The notes under the pieces are model-generated. The model saw only the letters and a list, made by a program, of their open reading frames with translations. It made no database searches and was not told where the DNA came from. Both the position numbers and the translations under genes were made by a program. From NCBI RefSeq assembly GCF_900114615.1, contig NZ_FOTS01000021.1:1-64000 (forward strand): DNA of 64,000 nt, written 5' to 3'. Source of the stretch: Pelosinus propionicus DSM 13327 (lineage in GTDB: Bacteria; Bacillota; Negativicutes; DSM-13327). Numbering within the stretch: the first letter of the stretch is position 1; each line of letters begins with the position of its first letter. This document shows positions 25,341-35,576 of this stretch, piece by piece.

Positions 25341-25916
25341 TCACTTTAACCTGTCGAGTGCCATATTAAGAGCTAACACATTCACCCGTTCTGCACCTAA
25401 AAAACCGAATTGTCTTACCTGAACATGACTGGTCACAAGCCCTCTTATCTCATTTTCCGATATACCCCGCTCAGCAGCAATACGATTCACCTGCAAATAG
25501 GCTGCTTCAGGGGATGTGTCAGGATCAAGACCACTAGCGGATGCCATAACCAAATCAGAGGGTATTGAAACACTTTCAGCAATCTGATTTTCACTGCGTA
25601 TCTTCTCAATATTACCGTTTACTGTATCCACTAACTTTTTACTTGTTGGTCCCAAGTTTGATCCTGATGATCCAGCAGCATCATATCCATCTGTACCAGC
25701 TGAGGATGGACGACCATGAAAATATTTTGCTGCTGTAAAATTCTGCCCCAACAAAATCGAACCAACTGCTTTGTCATTTACATAAACCAGTGAACCATTG
25801 GCTTGCTTAGGAAAAACAGCCTGTGCTACCCCAGTCATAGCCAAAGGATACGCAATACCAGTAACAACCGTCAATAGGAGTAGTAAGCGTAAAGCACTTA
25901 TTGTTTGTTTCCACAT
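25341..25916 (-). CDS. kdpC: Potassium-transporting ATPase KdpC subunit
   Basis: Periplasm-facing or external single-span subunit of the Kdp pump that stabilises the complex and aids ATP binding. It has one N-terminal hydrophobic segment (about residues 8-30, with VTGIAYPLAMTG). Family motifs are FHGRPSSAGTDGYDAAGSSGSNLGP and the DPDTSPEAAYLQVNRIA region. At 191 residues it is of normal size. The gene follows kdpB by 41 bases. Confidence 0.95.
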   Translation of the reverse strand: MWKQTISALRLLLLLTVVTGIAYPLAMTGVAQAVFPKQANGSLVYVNDKAVGSILLGQNFTAAKYFHGRPSSAGTDGYDAAGSSGSNLGPTSKKLVDTVNGNIEKIRSENQIAESVSIPSDLVMASASGLDPDTSPEAAYLQVNRIAAERGISENEIRGLVTSHVQVRQFGFLGAERVNVLALNMALDRLK

Positions 25917-25957
25917 GATACTTCAACTTCCTTTTACTGTATTTGATTCGATCATTG

Positions 25958-27991
25958 TTATACTAAATGAAAAATAACTAGCAATACATCAATCAACTTG
26001 ATACCAAGGAAAGGTGCTGCTAAACCACCAAGACCGTAAATAATCAAGTTTCGACGTAAGATTATATCTGCACCTAAGGGTTGATACATTACACCATGCA
26101 GCGCTAAAGGTACCAGACCAATAATAATCAGAGCGTTAAAGATTACAGCGCTTAAAATAGCACTCTCAGGCGTAGATAATCTCATAATATTAAATACACC
26201 GAATGCTGGATAGGCAACGGAAAACAGTGCTGGAATGATGGCAAAATACTTGGCAACATCATTCGCAATACTAAACGTCGTCAAGGATCCCCTAGTCATC
26301 AATAGCTGTTTACCAATTTCTACGATTTCAATCAACTTCGTAGGATTGCTGTCAAGATCCACCATGTTGCCAGCTTCCTTCGCTGCCTGCGTGCCGCTAT
26401 TCATAGCCACTCCCACATCTGCTTGGGCCAAAGCCGGAGCATCATTGGTGCCATCGCCAGTCATGGCTACCAGCATCCCTTTGTCCTGATACTCTCGAAT
26501 CAAAGCCAACTTCCCTTCCGGAGTAGCTTCAGCCATAAAATCATCCACCCCAGCTTCCGCAGCAATAGCAGCAGCCGTTAATGGATTATCCCCTGTAATC
26601 ATGACGGTTTTAATACCCATTTGCCTAAGCTCTTTAAATCGTTCTTTAATGCCGCCTTTAATGACGTCTTTTAAGTGAATGGCCCCAAGCACCCTAGAAC
26701 CTTCAGCTACTACTAAAGGCGTACCACCACTTTTAGCAATACCCTCGCAGGCAAACTTAACATTCTCAGGCAATTCGCTCCCTTTTTCTCGTACATATTT
26801 TTGAATCGCATCCACAGAACCTTTGCGTATTACCTTATCTTTTAGATTTACCCCACTCATACGCGTATGAGCACTAAAAGGAATAAACTCAGCTTCTAAA
26901 TTCGTTAAATCCCGTTCTCGTAAATTGTATTTCTGCTTGGCTAATACCACAATGCTGCGCCCTTCCGGTGTTTCATCCGCTAAAGAAGCCATCTGTGCTG
27001 CATCTGCCAGCGCCTCCATAGAAACGCCTGCAGCGGGAATAAATTCAGTTGCCATACGGTTCCCCAAGGTAATTGTACCTGTTTTATCCAGCAATAGCAC
27101 ATCTACGTCTCCGGCCGCTTCTACCGCTCTTCCAGACATAGCCAGCACATTACGCTTCAATAGCCGATCCATACCCGCGATACCAATGGCACTTAATAAA
27201 CCGCCGATTGTCGTCGGGATCAAGCATACAAGTAAAGCAATCAGGACCGTAATGGAAAGATTGATTCCTGAGTAGCTGGCATAGGGGTATAGTGTCGCTA
27301 CTGCTGCTAAGAACACAATGGTTAAGCCAACCAACAAAATCGTTAAAGCAATTTCATTGGGAGTTTTCTGGCGTTTGGCTCCTTCAACCAGAGAAATCAT
27401 ACGATCTAGAAAAGTCTCACCTGGATTAGCAGTTACTGCAACCTTAATCCAGTCCGATAATACCCGAGTACCACCAGTAACGGAAGATTTATCTCCTCCT
27501 GACTCACGAATCACGGGAGCCGACTCACCCGTTACCGCGCTTTCATCCACCGTCGCCATGCCTTCAATAACCTCTCCGTCACTGGGAATGATATCACCAG
27601 GCTCCACCAATACGATATCGCCTTTTCTTAGGCTAGCAGCCTCAACCACCTGTGGTTTGTCATGGATTATTTTTTTTGCCTGTGTTTGCGTACGAGTCTG
27701 TCTTAATGCCTGAGCCTGGGCTTTACCCCGGCCCTCAGCTATCGCTTCGGCAAAATTGGCAAACAATACAGTAAACCAAAGCCATACTGTGATTTGTAAA
27801 GTAAAAGATGTATTTCCCGCACTTCCCTGAAATAAATCACGAAAAACAAATCCAGTTGTTAACCAAGAGCCAATCAATACAATAAACATGACTGGATTTC
27901 GCACCTGCACCTTAGGATTCAATTTAAATAAAGCTTCACGGCAGGCTTGCATCAGAATTTTTTTATTAAAACCGTTTGCGTTTGCACTCAT
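25958..27991 (-). CDS. kdpB: Potassium-transporting ATPase KdpB subunit (P-type ATPase)
   Basis: The ATP-hydrolysing subunit of the high-affinity potassium pump. P-type hallmarks are visible: TGES in the actuator domain, the phosphorylated aspartate in [14 protein letters not shown] (about residue 305), KGSVDAI in the nucleotide-binding domain and [18 protein letters not shown] at the hinge. Membrane segments precede and follow these in the KdpB pattern, with no metal-binding N-terminus. At 677 residues the length is normal. GGAGG lies close to the ATG, and the gene starts 16 bases after kdpA. Confidence 0.97.
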   Translation of the reverse strand: MSANANGFNKKILMQACREALFKLNPKVQVRNPVMFIVLIGSWLTTGFVFRDLFQGSAGNTSFTLQITVWLWFTVLFANFAEAIAEGRGKAQAQALRQTRTQTQAKKIIHDKPQVVEAASLRKGDIVLVEPGDIIPSDGEVIEGMATVDESAVTGESAPVIRESGGDKSSVTGGTRVLSDWIKVAVTANPGETFLDRMISLVEGAKRQKTPNEIALTILLVGLTIVFLAAVATLYPYASYSGINLSITVLIALLVCLIPTTIGGLLSAIGIAGMDRLLKRNVLAMSGRAVEAAGDVDVLLLDKTGTITLGNRMATEFIPAAGVSMEALADAAQMASLADETPEGRSIVVLAKQKYNLRERDLTNLEAEFIPFSAHTRMSGVNLKDKVIRKGSVDAIQKYVREKGSELPENVKFACEGIAKSGGTPLVVAEGSRVLGAIHLKDVIKGGIKERFKELRQMGIKTVMITGDNPLTAAAIAAEAGVDDFMAEATPEGKLALIREYQDKGMLVAMTGDGTNDAPALAQADVGVAMNSGTQAAKEAGNMVDLDSNPTKLIEIVEIGKQLLMTRGSLTTFSIANDVAKYFAIIPALFSVAYPAFGVFNIMRLSTPESAILSAVIFNALIIIGLVPLALHGVMYQPLGADIILRRNLIIYGLGGLAAPFLGIKLIDVLLVIFHLV

Positions 27992-28007
27992 AGCCTTTTC
28001 CTCCTTG

Positions 28008-29711
28008 TTAAAAAGTCACACCTTGCAGCATTAGTAAATGTTCAATAATAGGTCCTAACGATAATGCTGGCAAAAAGGTCAATGCTCCTACCATGATGAC
28101 AATTCCAGCTAACAATAGAACAAACAAGGATCCTGCTGTTGGAAAGGTTCCAGGTCCAGGAGGTGATACTCTTTTTTCTGCCAGACTTCCAGCGATAGCC
28201 AAAACAGGTATAATTACACCAAAACGTCCTATTAGCATAGCCGCTGCTATCATCAAATTGTAATATACGGTATTGGCACTTAAACCGGCAAAGGCACTGC
28301 CATTATTACCTGCAGCAGAAGTAAAGGCATATAATATCTCACTGAAACCATGCGGTCCAGCATTGTTAAGACCAGCAAGGCCTGCATCAGCCATCACAGA
28401 AATAGCACTGCCAAATAGTATCGTTACCGCAGGAATCAAAATAGCAATAATCGCCATCTTCATTTCATTCGCTTCAATTTTTTTACCTAAATACTCAGGT
28501 GTGCGGCCAACCATCAATCCTACGATAAAGACGGTCAGCATAACAAACATCATCATGCCATAAAGGCCTGCACCAACACCACCGATTACGACTTCCCCTA
28601 ACATGATCTGCAGCATCGTTACCATACCGCCTAGTGGTGTAAGGCTATCATGCATGGTATTAACTGCCCCACAAGAGGCTGCTGTTGTCACGGCAGCAAA
28701 TAAGGCGGAACCGTTTATACCAAAACGCATATCTTTGCCTTCCATATTTGTGGGTTCACTCACTCCGCTATGGCCTGCTATTGGACTGCCATAGATTTCA
28801 CTGGCATAGAGTCCGCCAAGGCTTACAGAAAATAATAAGAGCATCGCTGCCAGTATTGCATATCCCTGACGCCGATCCTTGATCATATTCCCAAACATAA
28901 ATACCATTCCCGTAGGAATAAGAAAAATGCTCAATACCTGAACTAGATTCGTGAAGGGAGTCGGATTTTCAAAAGGATGAGCCGAATTGGCATTGAAAAA
29001 TCCACCGCCATTAGTACCTAATAATTTAATCGCCTCCTGTGAGGCTACAGGTCCCATAGCAATTGTCTGCTGCCCCCCTTCCAGGGTATCTACTGCCACA
29101 TAAGCAGAAAGATTTTGAATCATGCCCTGCTGCATAAATATAATGCTCACTACAATGGACAAGGGCAGCAAGATCCATATCACACTCCGCACCATGTCAG
29201 ACCAAAAATTCCCGATTGTTTTAGTTGTCTTGCGAGCCAGCCCTCGAATCAGCGCTACTGCAACTGCCATACCTGTTGCTGCAGAAAGAAAATTTTGTAC
29301 TGTCAGCGCTGCCATCTGTGTAAAATAACTCATCGTAGTTTCGCCGCTATAAGCCTGCCAGTTCGTATTTGTCATAAAACTAGCTGCTGTATTAAAAGCC
29401 AAGTCAAAAGGCACTGCAGCCAAGCCTTCAGGATTCCATGGCAGTATAGTCTGCAATTCCTGTATAGCTACTACAGCAGCCAACCCTAATAGGTTGAAGA
29501 TAAAGAGTCCGCTGGCATACTGCCTCCAATTCATCTCTCGGACGGCATCGATTCCCGCTAAACGATATAAAGTCTTTTCTAATGACAAAAAGATAGTATC
29601 AAACATCGTTCTTTCACCACTATAGACTTTTGCCATATACTTTCCCAAGGGCCAAGCCATGAGAAGCAACAATACAAAAAATACAATAAATAATAATACA
29701 TCTGTAATCAT
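28008..29711 (-). CDS. kdpA: Potassium-transporting ATPase KdpA subunit
   Basis: The channel-like potassium-binding subunit, with about ten membrane segments and repeated selectivity-filter loops: [39 protein letters not shown] and [11 protein letters not shown]. These four P-loop-like regions relate it to Trk/Ktr transporters. The true start is the ATG at 29711, preceded by GGAGGAG; the longer frame to 29789 runs through kdpF in another phase. The resulting 567 residues match the family. It follows kdpF by two bases. Confidence 0.96.
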   Translation of the reverse strand: MITDVLLFIVFFVLLLLMAWPLGKYMAKVYSGERTMFDTIFLSLEKTLYRLAGIDAVREMNWRQYASGLFIFNLLGLAAVVAIQELQTILPWNPEGLAAVPFDLAFNTAASFMTNTNWQAYSGETTMSYFTQMAALTVQNFLSAATGMAVAVALIRGLARKTTKTIGNFWSDMVRSVIWILLPLSIVVSIIFMQQGMIQNLSAYVAVDTLEGGQQTIAMGPVASQEAIKLLGTNGGGFFNANSAHPFENPTPFTNLVQVLSIFLIPTGMVFMFGNMIKDRRQGYAILAAMLLLFSVSLGGLYASEIYGSPIAGHSGVSEPTNMEGKDMRFGINGSALFAAVTTAASCGAVNTMHDSLTPLGGMVTMLQIMLGEVVIGGVGAGLYGMMMFVMLTVFIVGLMVGRTPEYLGKKIEANEMKMAIIAILIPAVTILFGSAISVMADAGLAGLNNAGPHGFSEILYAFTSAAGNNGSAFAGLSANTVYYNLMIAAAMLIGRFGVIIPVLAIAGSLAEKRVSPPGPGTFPTAGSLFVLLLAGIVIMVGALTFLPALSLGPIIEHLLMLQGVTF

Positions 29712-29713
29712 AT

Positions 29714-29800
29714 CTAAAACTCCTCCGGTTTTAATAATGCATATATTAGATACACAAATAGACCTAATGACACTAAACCTGCTATCCATAAATCAATCAT
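29714..29800 (-). CDS. kdpF: KdpF small membrane subunit (28 residues)
   Basis: A very short gene directly ahead of kdpA. Its translation begins MIDLWIAGLVSLGLFVYL and ends in ALLKPEEF: a single hydrophobic helix with a short polar tail, like E. coli KdpF, which ends YALINAEAF. KdpF is a lipid-like stabilising peptide of the Kdp complex. GGGAGG lies about 9 bases before the ATG at 29800, and the stop is two bases from the kdpA start, so coupling is expected. Confidence 0.88.
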   Translation of the reverse strand: MIDLWIAGLVSLGLFVYLIYALLKPEEF

Positions 29801-29884
29801 AACGACCATCCTCCCATTGAAGTCCCCTACAAGATTATTGTAACCCCATCCCCCATAAAGAAGGCGTCAAGAAAAACTCCATGG

Positions 29885-29902
29885 ATGTAAAGAAAATGTA
29901 AA
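29885..29902. promoter_or_regulatory. Direct repeat upstream of kdpF, possible KdpE site
   Basis: ATGTAAA occurs at 29885-29891 and 29896-29902, one helical turn (11 bases) apart, 85-102 bases upstream of kdpF. Read on the minus strand it is TTTACAT-n4-TTTACAT, resembling the T-rich tandem site of KdpE in E. coli. No convincing sigmaA promoter was identified between it and kdpF. Confidence 0.35.
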
Positions 29903-29986
29903 AATATCAAACCTATTTATCAAAGCCTAACGATCTAATATTGCAAAATACCAAACTAAACTAATTTTAGTAAGTTACTTATATAG

Positions 29987-30009
29987 AAAAAACCGCCCTT
30001 ACAGGCGGT
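29987..30009 (-). terminator. Terminator of the FMN hydroxy-acid enzyme gene
   Basis: ACCGCC (29992-29997), 6-base loop, GGCGGT (30004-30009); on the minus strand it ends in six T residues. Confidence 0.82.
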
Positions 30010-30062
30010 AAAACAGCATATTAATGATTGATTTCATTAACAGAAGGGATATTATAACCTAT

Positions 30063-31082
30063 TTATTTACGCCATAAAACTTCAGGAGGAATTTCCTTAA
30101 CACTCTTACAGCCTGTTAAAATCATAGCAGCCTTTAACTCACTTGTGTACTTATCAATTATCATTTTTACACCTTCTGTATTTCCACCATAAGCACCCAT
30201 GATCAGCGGCCGGCCAACTAGAACTCCATCTGCCCCTAATGCCAACAATTTCAATACATCAGCTCCAGAACGTACCCCGCCATCAGCTAATATGGTAATT
30301 TTCCCCTTCACTGCCCTGGAAATTTCCGTCAATACATCTGCCACACCAGGAGTATGATCCAGCACCCTGCCTCCATGATTCGAGATGACAATCGCATTTG
30401 CTCCTACTTCTACACATTTGACAGCCTCATCCACCGTCATAATTCCTTTGATAATAAAGGGCAGAGCGGTAGATTGTATCAGCTCTATAAGCTGTTCCGT
30501 AGTTTTCGGACCAACAGGCTGCCCTTTTAAGGCCATAGTAATTAGCCCTGCTCCATCAAGGTCTGTTCCTACTGCTATGGCGCCAGCTTTTTCAGCTAAT
30601 TTAAAAAGCTCAATGATTTCTTTATTACTCACACGAGGTTTTATGATGGCAATTCCCTGCCCAGCTTTGCGGATAGATGCTAAACCATCCTCATACATAC
30701 TAGGATTAGCCGGATCACCAATCCATCCGATACTTCCCGCCAAATGACTACCTTCTACAAGAGCTGAAACCATGTTGAATTCTGTCAAAGCCTCTCCTGC
30801 ATTAATCACCGCGCCAGTAATTGGCGCTCCCATAATTGGAGTTTTGAGCTGCTGACCAAACATCTCGATTGTCGTGTCAGGCTGTAAGGAATCATGTATG
30901 ACTCGCAAGTTCAATTTCAAGCTGGCAAGAGCCCTGACATTTTCAGTGAAGGCCTCGCCTGTTCCTGTCCCCCCCATGCCGGGAACTTCTCCTGCACAGG
31001 CCCGTCCATTACAAACCGGACACACTCGGCATTTGCCGACCATCTGTTTTCTTGCATTTTCTCTTAGTTCTCTCATATCCAC
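30063..31082 (-). CDS. FMN-dependent alpha-hydroxy-acid dehydrogenase/oxidase family protein
   Basis: A TIM-barrel flavoenzyme of the lactate oxidase / glycolate oxidase / FMN-linked family. The C-terminal FMN-binding signatures are strong: IIKGIMTVDEAVKCVEVGANAIVISNHGG (catalytic histidine in SNHGGR), ILADGGVRSGADVLKLLALGADGVLVGRP. Upstream, the usual family N-terminus is replaced by a cysteine cluster (CRVCPVCNGRACAG, residues 18-31), which may bind iron-sulfur or zinc. This form is common in anaerobic Firmicutes and its substrate is unknown. GTG at 31082 is preferred because GGGGGA lies 6 bases upstream. It is monocistronic, with its own terminator. Confidence 0.85.
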   Translation of the reverse strand: MDMRELRENARKQMVGKCRVCPVCNGRACAGEVPGMGGTGTGEAFTENVRALASLKLNLRVIHDSLQPDTTIEMFGQQLKTPIMGAPITGAVINAGEALTEFNMVSALVEGSHLAGSIGWIGDPANPSMYEDGLASIRKAGQGIAIIKPRVSNKEIIELFKLAEKAGAIAVGTDLDGAGLITMALKGQPVGPKTTEQLIELIQSTALPFIIKGIMTVDEAVKCVEVGANAIVISNHGGRVLDHTPGVADVLTEISRAVKGKITILADGGVRSGADVLKLLALGADGVLVGRPLIMGAYGGNTEGVKMIIDKYTSELKAAMILTGCKSVKEIPPEVLWRK

Positions 31083-31222
31083 AACGATTCCCCCTACTTA
31101 TAAATTATCTTACTTTTGTCCTCTAGAAACTATACTACATCAATTTTTTGGAAGAAACAAACATAAAAATTAAACGATAAACCACAAAGATGCAGAAATG
31201 TCCATTTATAAACCCTTATAAT

Positions 31223-31264
31223 CGAAAAAAGAACTCACCTGCCTCAAGAGGCTAGTGTGTTCTT
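31223..31264 (-). terminator. Terminator after the chemoreceptor gene
   Basis: An imperfect stem from AAGAAC (31229-31234) to GTTCTT (31259-31264) with inner GCCTC/GAGGC; six T residues follow on the minus strand. Confidence 0.75.
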
Positions 31265-31284
31265 ATCGAACCTTAAGATATTCA

Positions 31285-32958
31285 CTAACTTTTAAAGTGA
31301 GAAATAGAACGTTGCAGTTCTTCTGCTAACTTTGCCAATACCTGGCTGGAAGAAGCAATCTCTTCAATTGACGCGGATTGCTCTTCTGTTGCTGCTGATG
31401 CTGTTTGGGTCCGACTAGCATTGTCCTTGCTAATGGCAGCGATATTACCGATTGAGACAACAATTTGCTGACTTTTGTCAACAATGCTATGGGTGAACTC
31501 TGAAATATCCTGCATTTGAGAAGATACTTGATCTACGGAACCAGCAATTTCGTTAAAAGACTGTCCGGCCAAATTGACTGCTGTATTGCCTTTTTGCACT
31601 TCTTGCGATCCAATCCTCATAGCCTGCACTGCTTTATCGGTATCTCCCTGAATTTCATGAATGAGGTTTCCGATCTCTTTGGTAGCATGCTGGGACTGTT
31701 CAGCCAGTTTTCGTACTTCTTCAGCAACAACAGCAAAACCTCTGCCATGTTCTCCTGCCCTTGCGGCTTCAATCGCAGCATTAAGAGCAAGAAGATTTGT
31801 TTGCCCAGCAATATTGGCAATGGTATCGACAATCTGCCCAATTTCCTGAGAATGTCCTCCTAATTTAGCAATCACTTCCGCCGATTTGACTGTAGACTGT
31901 TCCACTTGCAGCATTTGAGTAATAGCAGCCTCAATAGCTTCTCCTCCTGCCTTTGCACAATTAGCAGCCTGCTGGGCATTTAATGATACCTGATTCGTTT
32001 GAACAGCAACCTGCCCAATGCTGACAGCTAGCTGTCCAATGCCCGCTATATTTTCATTCACAATCATGACCTGCTCATCCGATCCCTGAGCTACTTCCAT
32101 AATAGAGGTAGCAACTTGATTGACAGCATGAGCAGATTCTTCGGCACTAGCTGTCAATTCTTCTGCAGAAGCAGCAACTTGTTCTGCATTCGATTGTACA
32201 TCGGTAACCATAGAACGCAAAGTTGTTATCATCTTGCTAAAGGCCCGAATTAAATGACCAACTTCATCTTCAGACGTAACATTCGCAGCAAAATTCAAAT
32301 CACCGCTTACCATATGCCCCGTCATTTGTATGATCGGTTTTGTTATGATACGCGCCATATAAAGACCTAATAGAATACCGATACTAATTGCAATAGCTGA
32401 AGCAGTGAGTATACCAATCATAATGTTCTTCGCCAGCTCTTGAGCCTGCTGTTTTTGATCAGCCGCCTTATCCAACGTAAATGTTACCAACTGGTTAAAA
32501 TCAGTTTCCAATTCTTTACGAGTTTTTCGACCATCTCCAAATGATACCTGCTTTGCTTCTTCTACACGTCCAGCTGAATAAAGGTCAATAACAGCGTAAT
32601 TGCTTTGGGTAAAACGAGTGTGGGCGGCATCGATTTTACTTAATAGCTCTTGTTGCTCCTTAGTCATGGTCAGTCCTTTAAGCAATACAATACGTTTTTT
32701 TATATTATCCGATTTTTCGCCAATTTCCTTACGAAATTCCTGACTTCCAGTTAACAAGAATCCGCGTTCGTCATTGGCTTGTCCAGTAAAATAATATTGT
32801 ATCTCTCGTAAATGAATCACCGTAATGTCTGATTGGTTTGTAATTGCCTCATAGGCTGATTGTAAATTTTTAAATCCGTAAATGGAAGATATGGTTACTA
32901 CAATGACTAAAAACGATAAGACCGTGTAGCCTATAATTAGTTTTGTTTTGATCTTCAC
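31285..32958 (-). CDS. Methyl-accepting chemotaxis protein with four-helix-bundle sensor
   Basis: A 557-residue receptor. The first membrane segment (about residues 7-28) and the second (about 180-205) bracket a helical extracytoplasmic domain with [13 protein letters not shown] and [15 protein letters not shown], typical of 4HB/CHASE3-type sensors. A HAMP domain (about 205-260) leads to the long signalling coiled coil, whose tip is [47 protein letters not shown]. It would control CheA/CheW. The ligand is not predictable. GAAGGAG precedes a GTG start. No che genes are nearby. A second receptor at 53323-55290 shares the same signalling end. Confidence 0.93.
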   Translation of the reverse strand: MKIKTKLIIGYTVLSFLVIVVTISSIYGFKNLQSAYEAITNQSDITVIHLREIQYYFTGQANDERGFLLTGSQEFRKEIGEKSDNIKKRIVLLKGLTMTKEQQELLSKIDAAHTRFTQSNYAVIDLYSAGRVEEAKQVSFGDGRKTRKELETDFNQLVTFTLDKAADQKQQAQELAKNIMIGILTASAIAISIGILLGLYMARIITKPIIQMTGHMVSGDLNFAANVTSEDEVGHLIRAFSKMITTLRSMVTDVQSNAEQVAASAEELTASAEESAHAVNQVATSIMEVAQGSDEQVMIVNENIAGIGQLAVSIGQVAVQTNQVSLNAQQAANCAKAGGEAIEAAITQMLQVEQSTVKSAEVIAKLGGHSQEIGQIVDTIANIAGQTNLLALNAAIEAARAGEHGRGFAVVAEEVRKLAEQSQHATKEIGNLIHEIQGDTDKAVQAMRIGSQEVQKGNTAVNLAGQSFNEIAGSVDQVSSQMQDISEFTHSIVDKSQQIVVSIGNIAAISKDNASRTQTASAATEEQSASIEEIASSSQVLAKLAEELQRSISHFKS

Positions 32959-33093
32959 AGAGTTCTCCTTCTATTAAAATTCTTACTTACATGCCTGAAG
33001 TAATGTTCTTATATTAACTCATTCATTTTTAAGATTCAATCACAATTACACTTTTTTCATTCGATTTTGTAAAACAGCATATGAAACAGTTCT

Positions 33094-33918
33094 CTACACC
33101 TGAAATTTAATTAGAAGATAATCATCAAAGTACGAAAACCCTAAAGAAGTATAAGCTCGTACTGCGGAAAAATTATTTTTACGTACAATCAACGTAGGAG
33201 TCTTTCCACGCTTGATAATATTATGACACAATTTAGATACAAGTGCCTTACAATATCCTTTCCCCCGCTCTTCCTCTACGGTATAAACACCGCCAATCTG
33301 ATTAATTTTATCCGTACATGCTTGGATATATGCCTGGGCAACCATTTTATCTTTTGCCATAAAAAATAATAGTTCTTCCTCAATCCCACGCTGCTCTACA
33401 AATGCTTCGACTTCTTCTAGGCTGTATTGTTGGTGAAAGCCATGCCAATAGGCATCTTTTACAAAAGTTACTACACGATGATGTTCAAGCTCATTTGCTT
33501 CCGCAACACTGCTGCCTTCTAACTGAAAAGGCTTTAAACTCTCATTTACAAAATAACTGCTATCCTGATATGCTAACGTGTTTTTCTCTCCGGAAATGAT
33601 CTCGTACAAAGGCTGGACAAACCTCTTCATACCGATTAAAGCCTCGAGGGAACGCTGTGTCATAATCTGGGCAAATGGCTCAATGGCTTCCTCTTCATGA
33701 AATAAAGGGATACAGCTTCCCATATTATAAAAAGGCAATATGCCTACTAAGCGGCCCTTTAAAAAATAACCGTAGTAATCGCCGCATCTTCTTTGGTCTT
33801 TACAATTGTCTAAACCAAATTCTAGTACATTCCCTAAGATAAAAGCACTGGCAAAACGCTCTTGCCTTAAATATTGAATTACCTCATCCCTATTCTTTTC
33901 ACTAAGCAATAAGATCAT
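33094..33918 (-). CDS. GNAT-family N-acetyltransferase
   Basis: The C-terminal 100 residues or so form a GNAT fold with the acetyl-CoA loop in YTVEEERGKGYCKALVSKL and the terminal NNFSAVRAYTSLGFSYFDDYLLIKF. The first 140 residues resemble the N-terminal half of two-domain GNAT proteins, starting LLLSEKNRDEVIQYL and RFASAFILGNVLEFG. The acceptor substrate is unknown. GGGGGG lies close before the ATG. It stands alone between a chemoreceptor and the AhbC-type gene, with no clear functional link to either. Confidence 0.85.
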   Translation of the reverse strand: MILLLSEKNRDEVIQYLRQERFASAFILGNVLEFGLDNCKDQRRCGDYYGYFLKGRLVGILPFYNMGSCIPLFHEEEAIEPFAQIMTQRSLEALIGMKRFVQPLYEIISGEKNTLAYQDSSYFVNESLKPFQLEGSSVAEANELEHHRVVTFVKDAYWHGFHQQYSLEEVEAFVEQRGIEEELLFFMAKDKMVAQAYIQACTDKINQIGGVYTVEEERGKGYCKALVSKLCHNIIKRGKTPTLIVRKNNFSAVRAYTSLGFSYFDDYLLIKFQV

Positions 33919-34041
33919 TCTACTCCCCCCTTACTAGGCTATTCTTTTAGAAAAGGTTCTGTAATGAGGGTTATATTCCTGCCAAAAATATATGGTCCGT
34001 CAATAAAATAAGAGACTTTACTGATTTCTTTATTTTCGAAA

Positions 34042-34072
34042 GAAAAATACTGCCACCTTATGGTGGCAGTAT
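34042..34072 (-). terminator. Terminator of the AhbC-type gene
   Basis: ATACTGCCACC, loop TTAT, GGTGGCAGTAT (34047-34072): an 11-base perfect stem with five T residues following on the minus strand. Confidence 0.85.
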
Positions 34073-34097
34073 CATATCCAGAATTATAAATGATTCG

Positions 34098-35267
34098 TTA
34101 TTTTACAATACCGATTTCTTCATCCGTCAAATAACAGGCAGGATCCGACTCCCAAAAATCACCTGTAGCAGCTTCCGCACGAGCACGGAAATTGCCATTA
34201 CAGACATTTAGCCATTTACAGATACCGCAGCGGCCTTTTAATAGTGCTTTGCGATCCTTTAACCCTGCAAGAATAGGATTGGACTCATCTGTCCAGATAT
34301 CGCCAATTGCCCGATCACGAACATTTCCAAAAGTATAATTTTGGGTAAACTGATCCGAATGAACATTGCCTAAAGGATCAACATTGCCAAAGGCTATACC
34401 TGATCGGTTGCCGCCATTGCGCATCATCAAATTCCATACCTTCTCGGCACGGACAGGATCCTTCTTTAGAGACTGCAAATACAAATATACAATATCCGCA
34501 TGGTTATCAACAGTAAGTATTTCACAGGTTTTATCTAATTCTTGAGCCTTAGCCATAATAAGATCCATAGCTTGACGAGACTCCTCATGAGTGACATCAT
34601 GCTCCATCATCTGAGAAGCTCTGCCGGAATACACCAAATGATAAAAGCAGACTCGAGGAATTCTTTCTTCCTTTATTAAGCGAAAAATATTTTCTAAGTC
34701 ATGAAAATTATATCGGTTAATGGTAAAACGCAAACCAACACGCTGTCCTACATCCAGACAATTGCGAATACCTTCCAGAGCTTTCTCAAAAGCTCCTTGC
34801 TTACCACGGAATTTATCATTAGCCTCACCTAAACCATCGAGGCTAATACCCACATAACCTACATTTAGTGTTTTAATATCTTTTGCTAATTGCTTGTCAA
34901 TTAATGTCCCATTAGTAGAAAAAGTAGAACGTATGCCATATTTATTCGCATGTTCCACCAATTCAAAAACATCAGGACGAATAAGTGGCTCTCCTCCTGA
35001 TAACAGCAAAACAGGGACCTTAAAGGCGGCACAGTCATCAATAAATTTTTTAGCCTCTTTCGTTGTTAGCTCACCATCATATTTTTTCCCATCGGAATCA
35101 GAGTAGCAATGTACACATTTCAAATTACAGGTTCGTGTAATATTCCAAGAAAGTACTGGTCCCATACCTTGCGCAGCACCATGACGTTGTCCATGAACAC
35201 CAGGAGCATAACGCAATGAATCCCCAAAATTTTCTGTATCGCAAAGCAATTTGCTTACACCAATCAT
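34098..35267 (-). CDS. ahbC: Radical SAM protein, AhbC/NirJ1 type (12,18-didecarboxysiroheme deacetylase family)
   Basis: A radical SAM enzyme with the cluster motif CNLKCVHC in WNITRTCNLKCVHCYSDS. A C-terminal cysteine-rich extension (RCGICKWLNVCNGNFRARAEAATGDFWESDPACYL) is typical of the NirJ/AhbC/AhbD group. The N-terminus (MIGVSKLLCDTENFGDSLRY) is that of AhbC/NirJ1, which removes acetate side chains from didecarboxysiroheme in the alternative heme pathway. The exact reaction is inferred from resemblance. No ahbA, ahbB, ahbD or other heme genes are in the window, so the gene is isolated. The start at 35267 is chosen by family comparison; the frame extends to 35297, and neither start has a clear ribosome site. 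Confidence 0.75.
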   Translation of the reverse strand: MIGVSKLLCDTENFGDSLRYAPGVHGQRHGAAQGMGPVLSWNITRTCNLKCVHCYSDSDGKKYDGELTTKEAKKFIDDCAAFKVPVLLLSGGEPLIRPDVFELVEHANKYGIRSTFSTNGTLIDKQLAKDIKTLNVGYVGISLDGLGEANDKFRGKQGAFEKALEGIRNCLDVGQRVGLRFTINRYNFHDLENIFRLIKEERIPRVCFYHLVYSGRASQMMEHDVTHEESRQAMDLIMAKAQELDKTCEILTVDNHADIVYLYLQSLKKDPVRAEKVWNLMMRNGGNRSGIAFGNVDPLGNVHSDQFTQNYTFGNVRDRAIGDIWTDESNPILAGLKDRKALLKGRCGICKWLNVCNGNFRARAEAATGDFWESDPACYLTDEEIGIVK

Positions 35268-35406
35268 ATTTTTCACTCTTTTCTCAATATTTTTCATTAG
35301 TAGAATCGCAAAAAGTGACCTACTACTTATACATTCTTAGCATATTGTAACAGTCTTATATAGGAAATGTCTATACTTAGTCCTTTTAAAATTACATCCT
35401 TTTTTT

Positions 35407-35576
35407 GTACTAGTACCTTGTCAGCTTTAAAACAGTAGGATAATGGCAAGGCTATTTTTCGCAGCACAAGGCGAAGGAGGGAAACATACCGGGAGTATGC
35501 CGACCGACGACAACGAAGGGGTGCGGAGAATAGACTGTCAGTATCCACTGATTTAGGGCTGATAAGGTACTAATAC
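35407..35576. repeat. Dispersed palindromic intergenic repeat, copy 2
   Basis: About 90% identical to 1744-1913, with the same nested inverted ends and the central CATACCGGGAGTATG hairpin. It lies between the AhbC-type gene and the YdcF-type gene. The right end supplies the TAG stop (35570-35572) of the YdcF-type gene. Confidence 0.85.

Noticed and set aside
29115-29489. 124-residue plus-strand frame opposite kdpA
   Set aside because: Shadow of kdpA, with no ribosome site and cysteine/histidine-rich unlikely composition.
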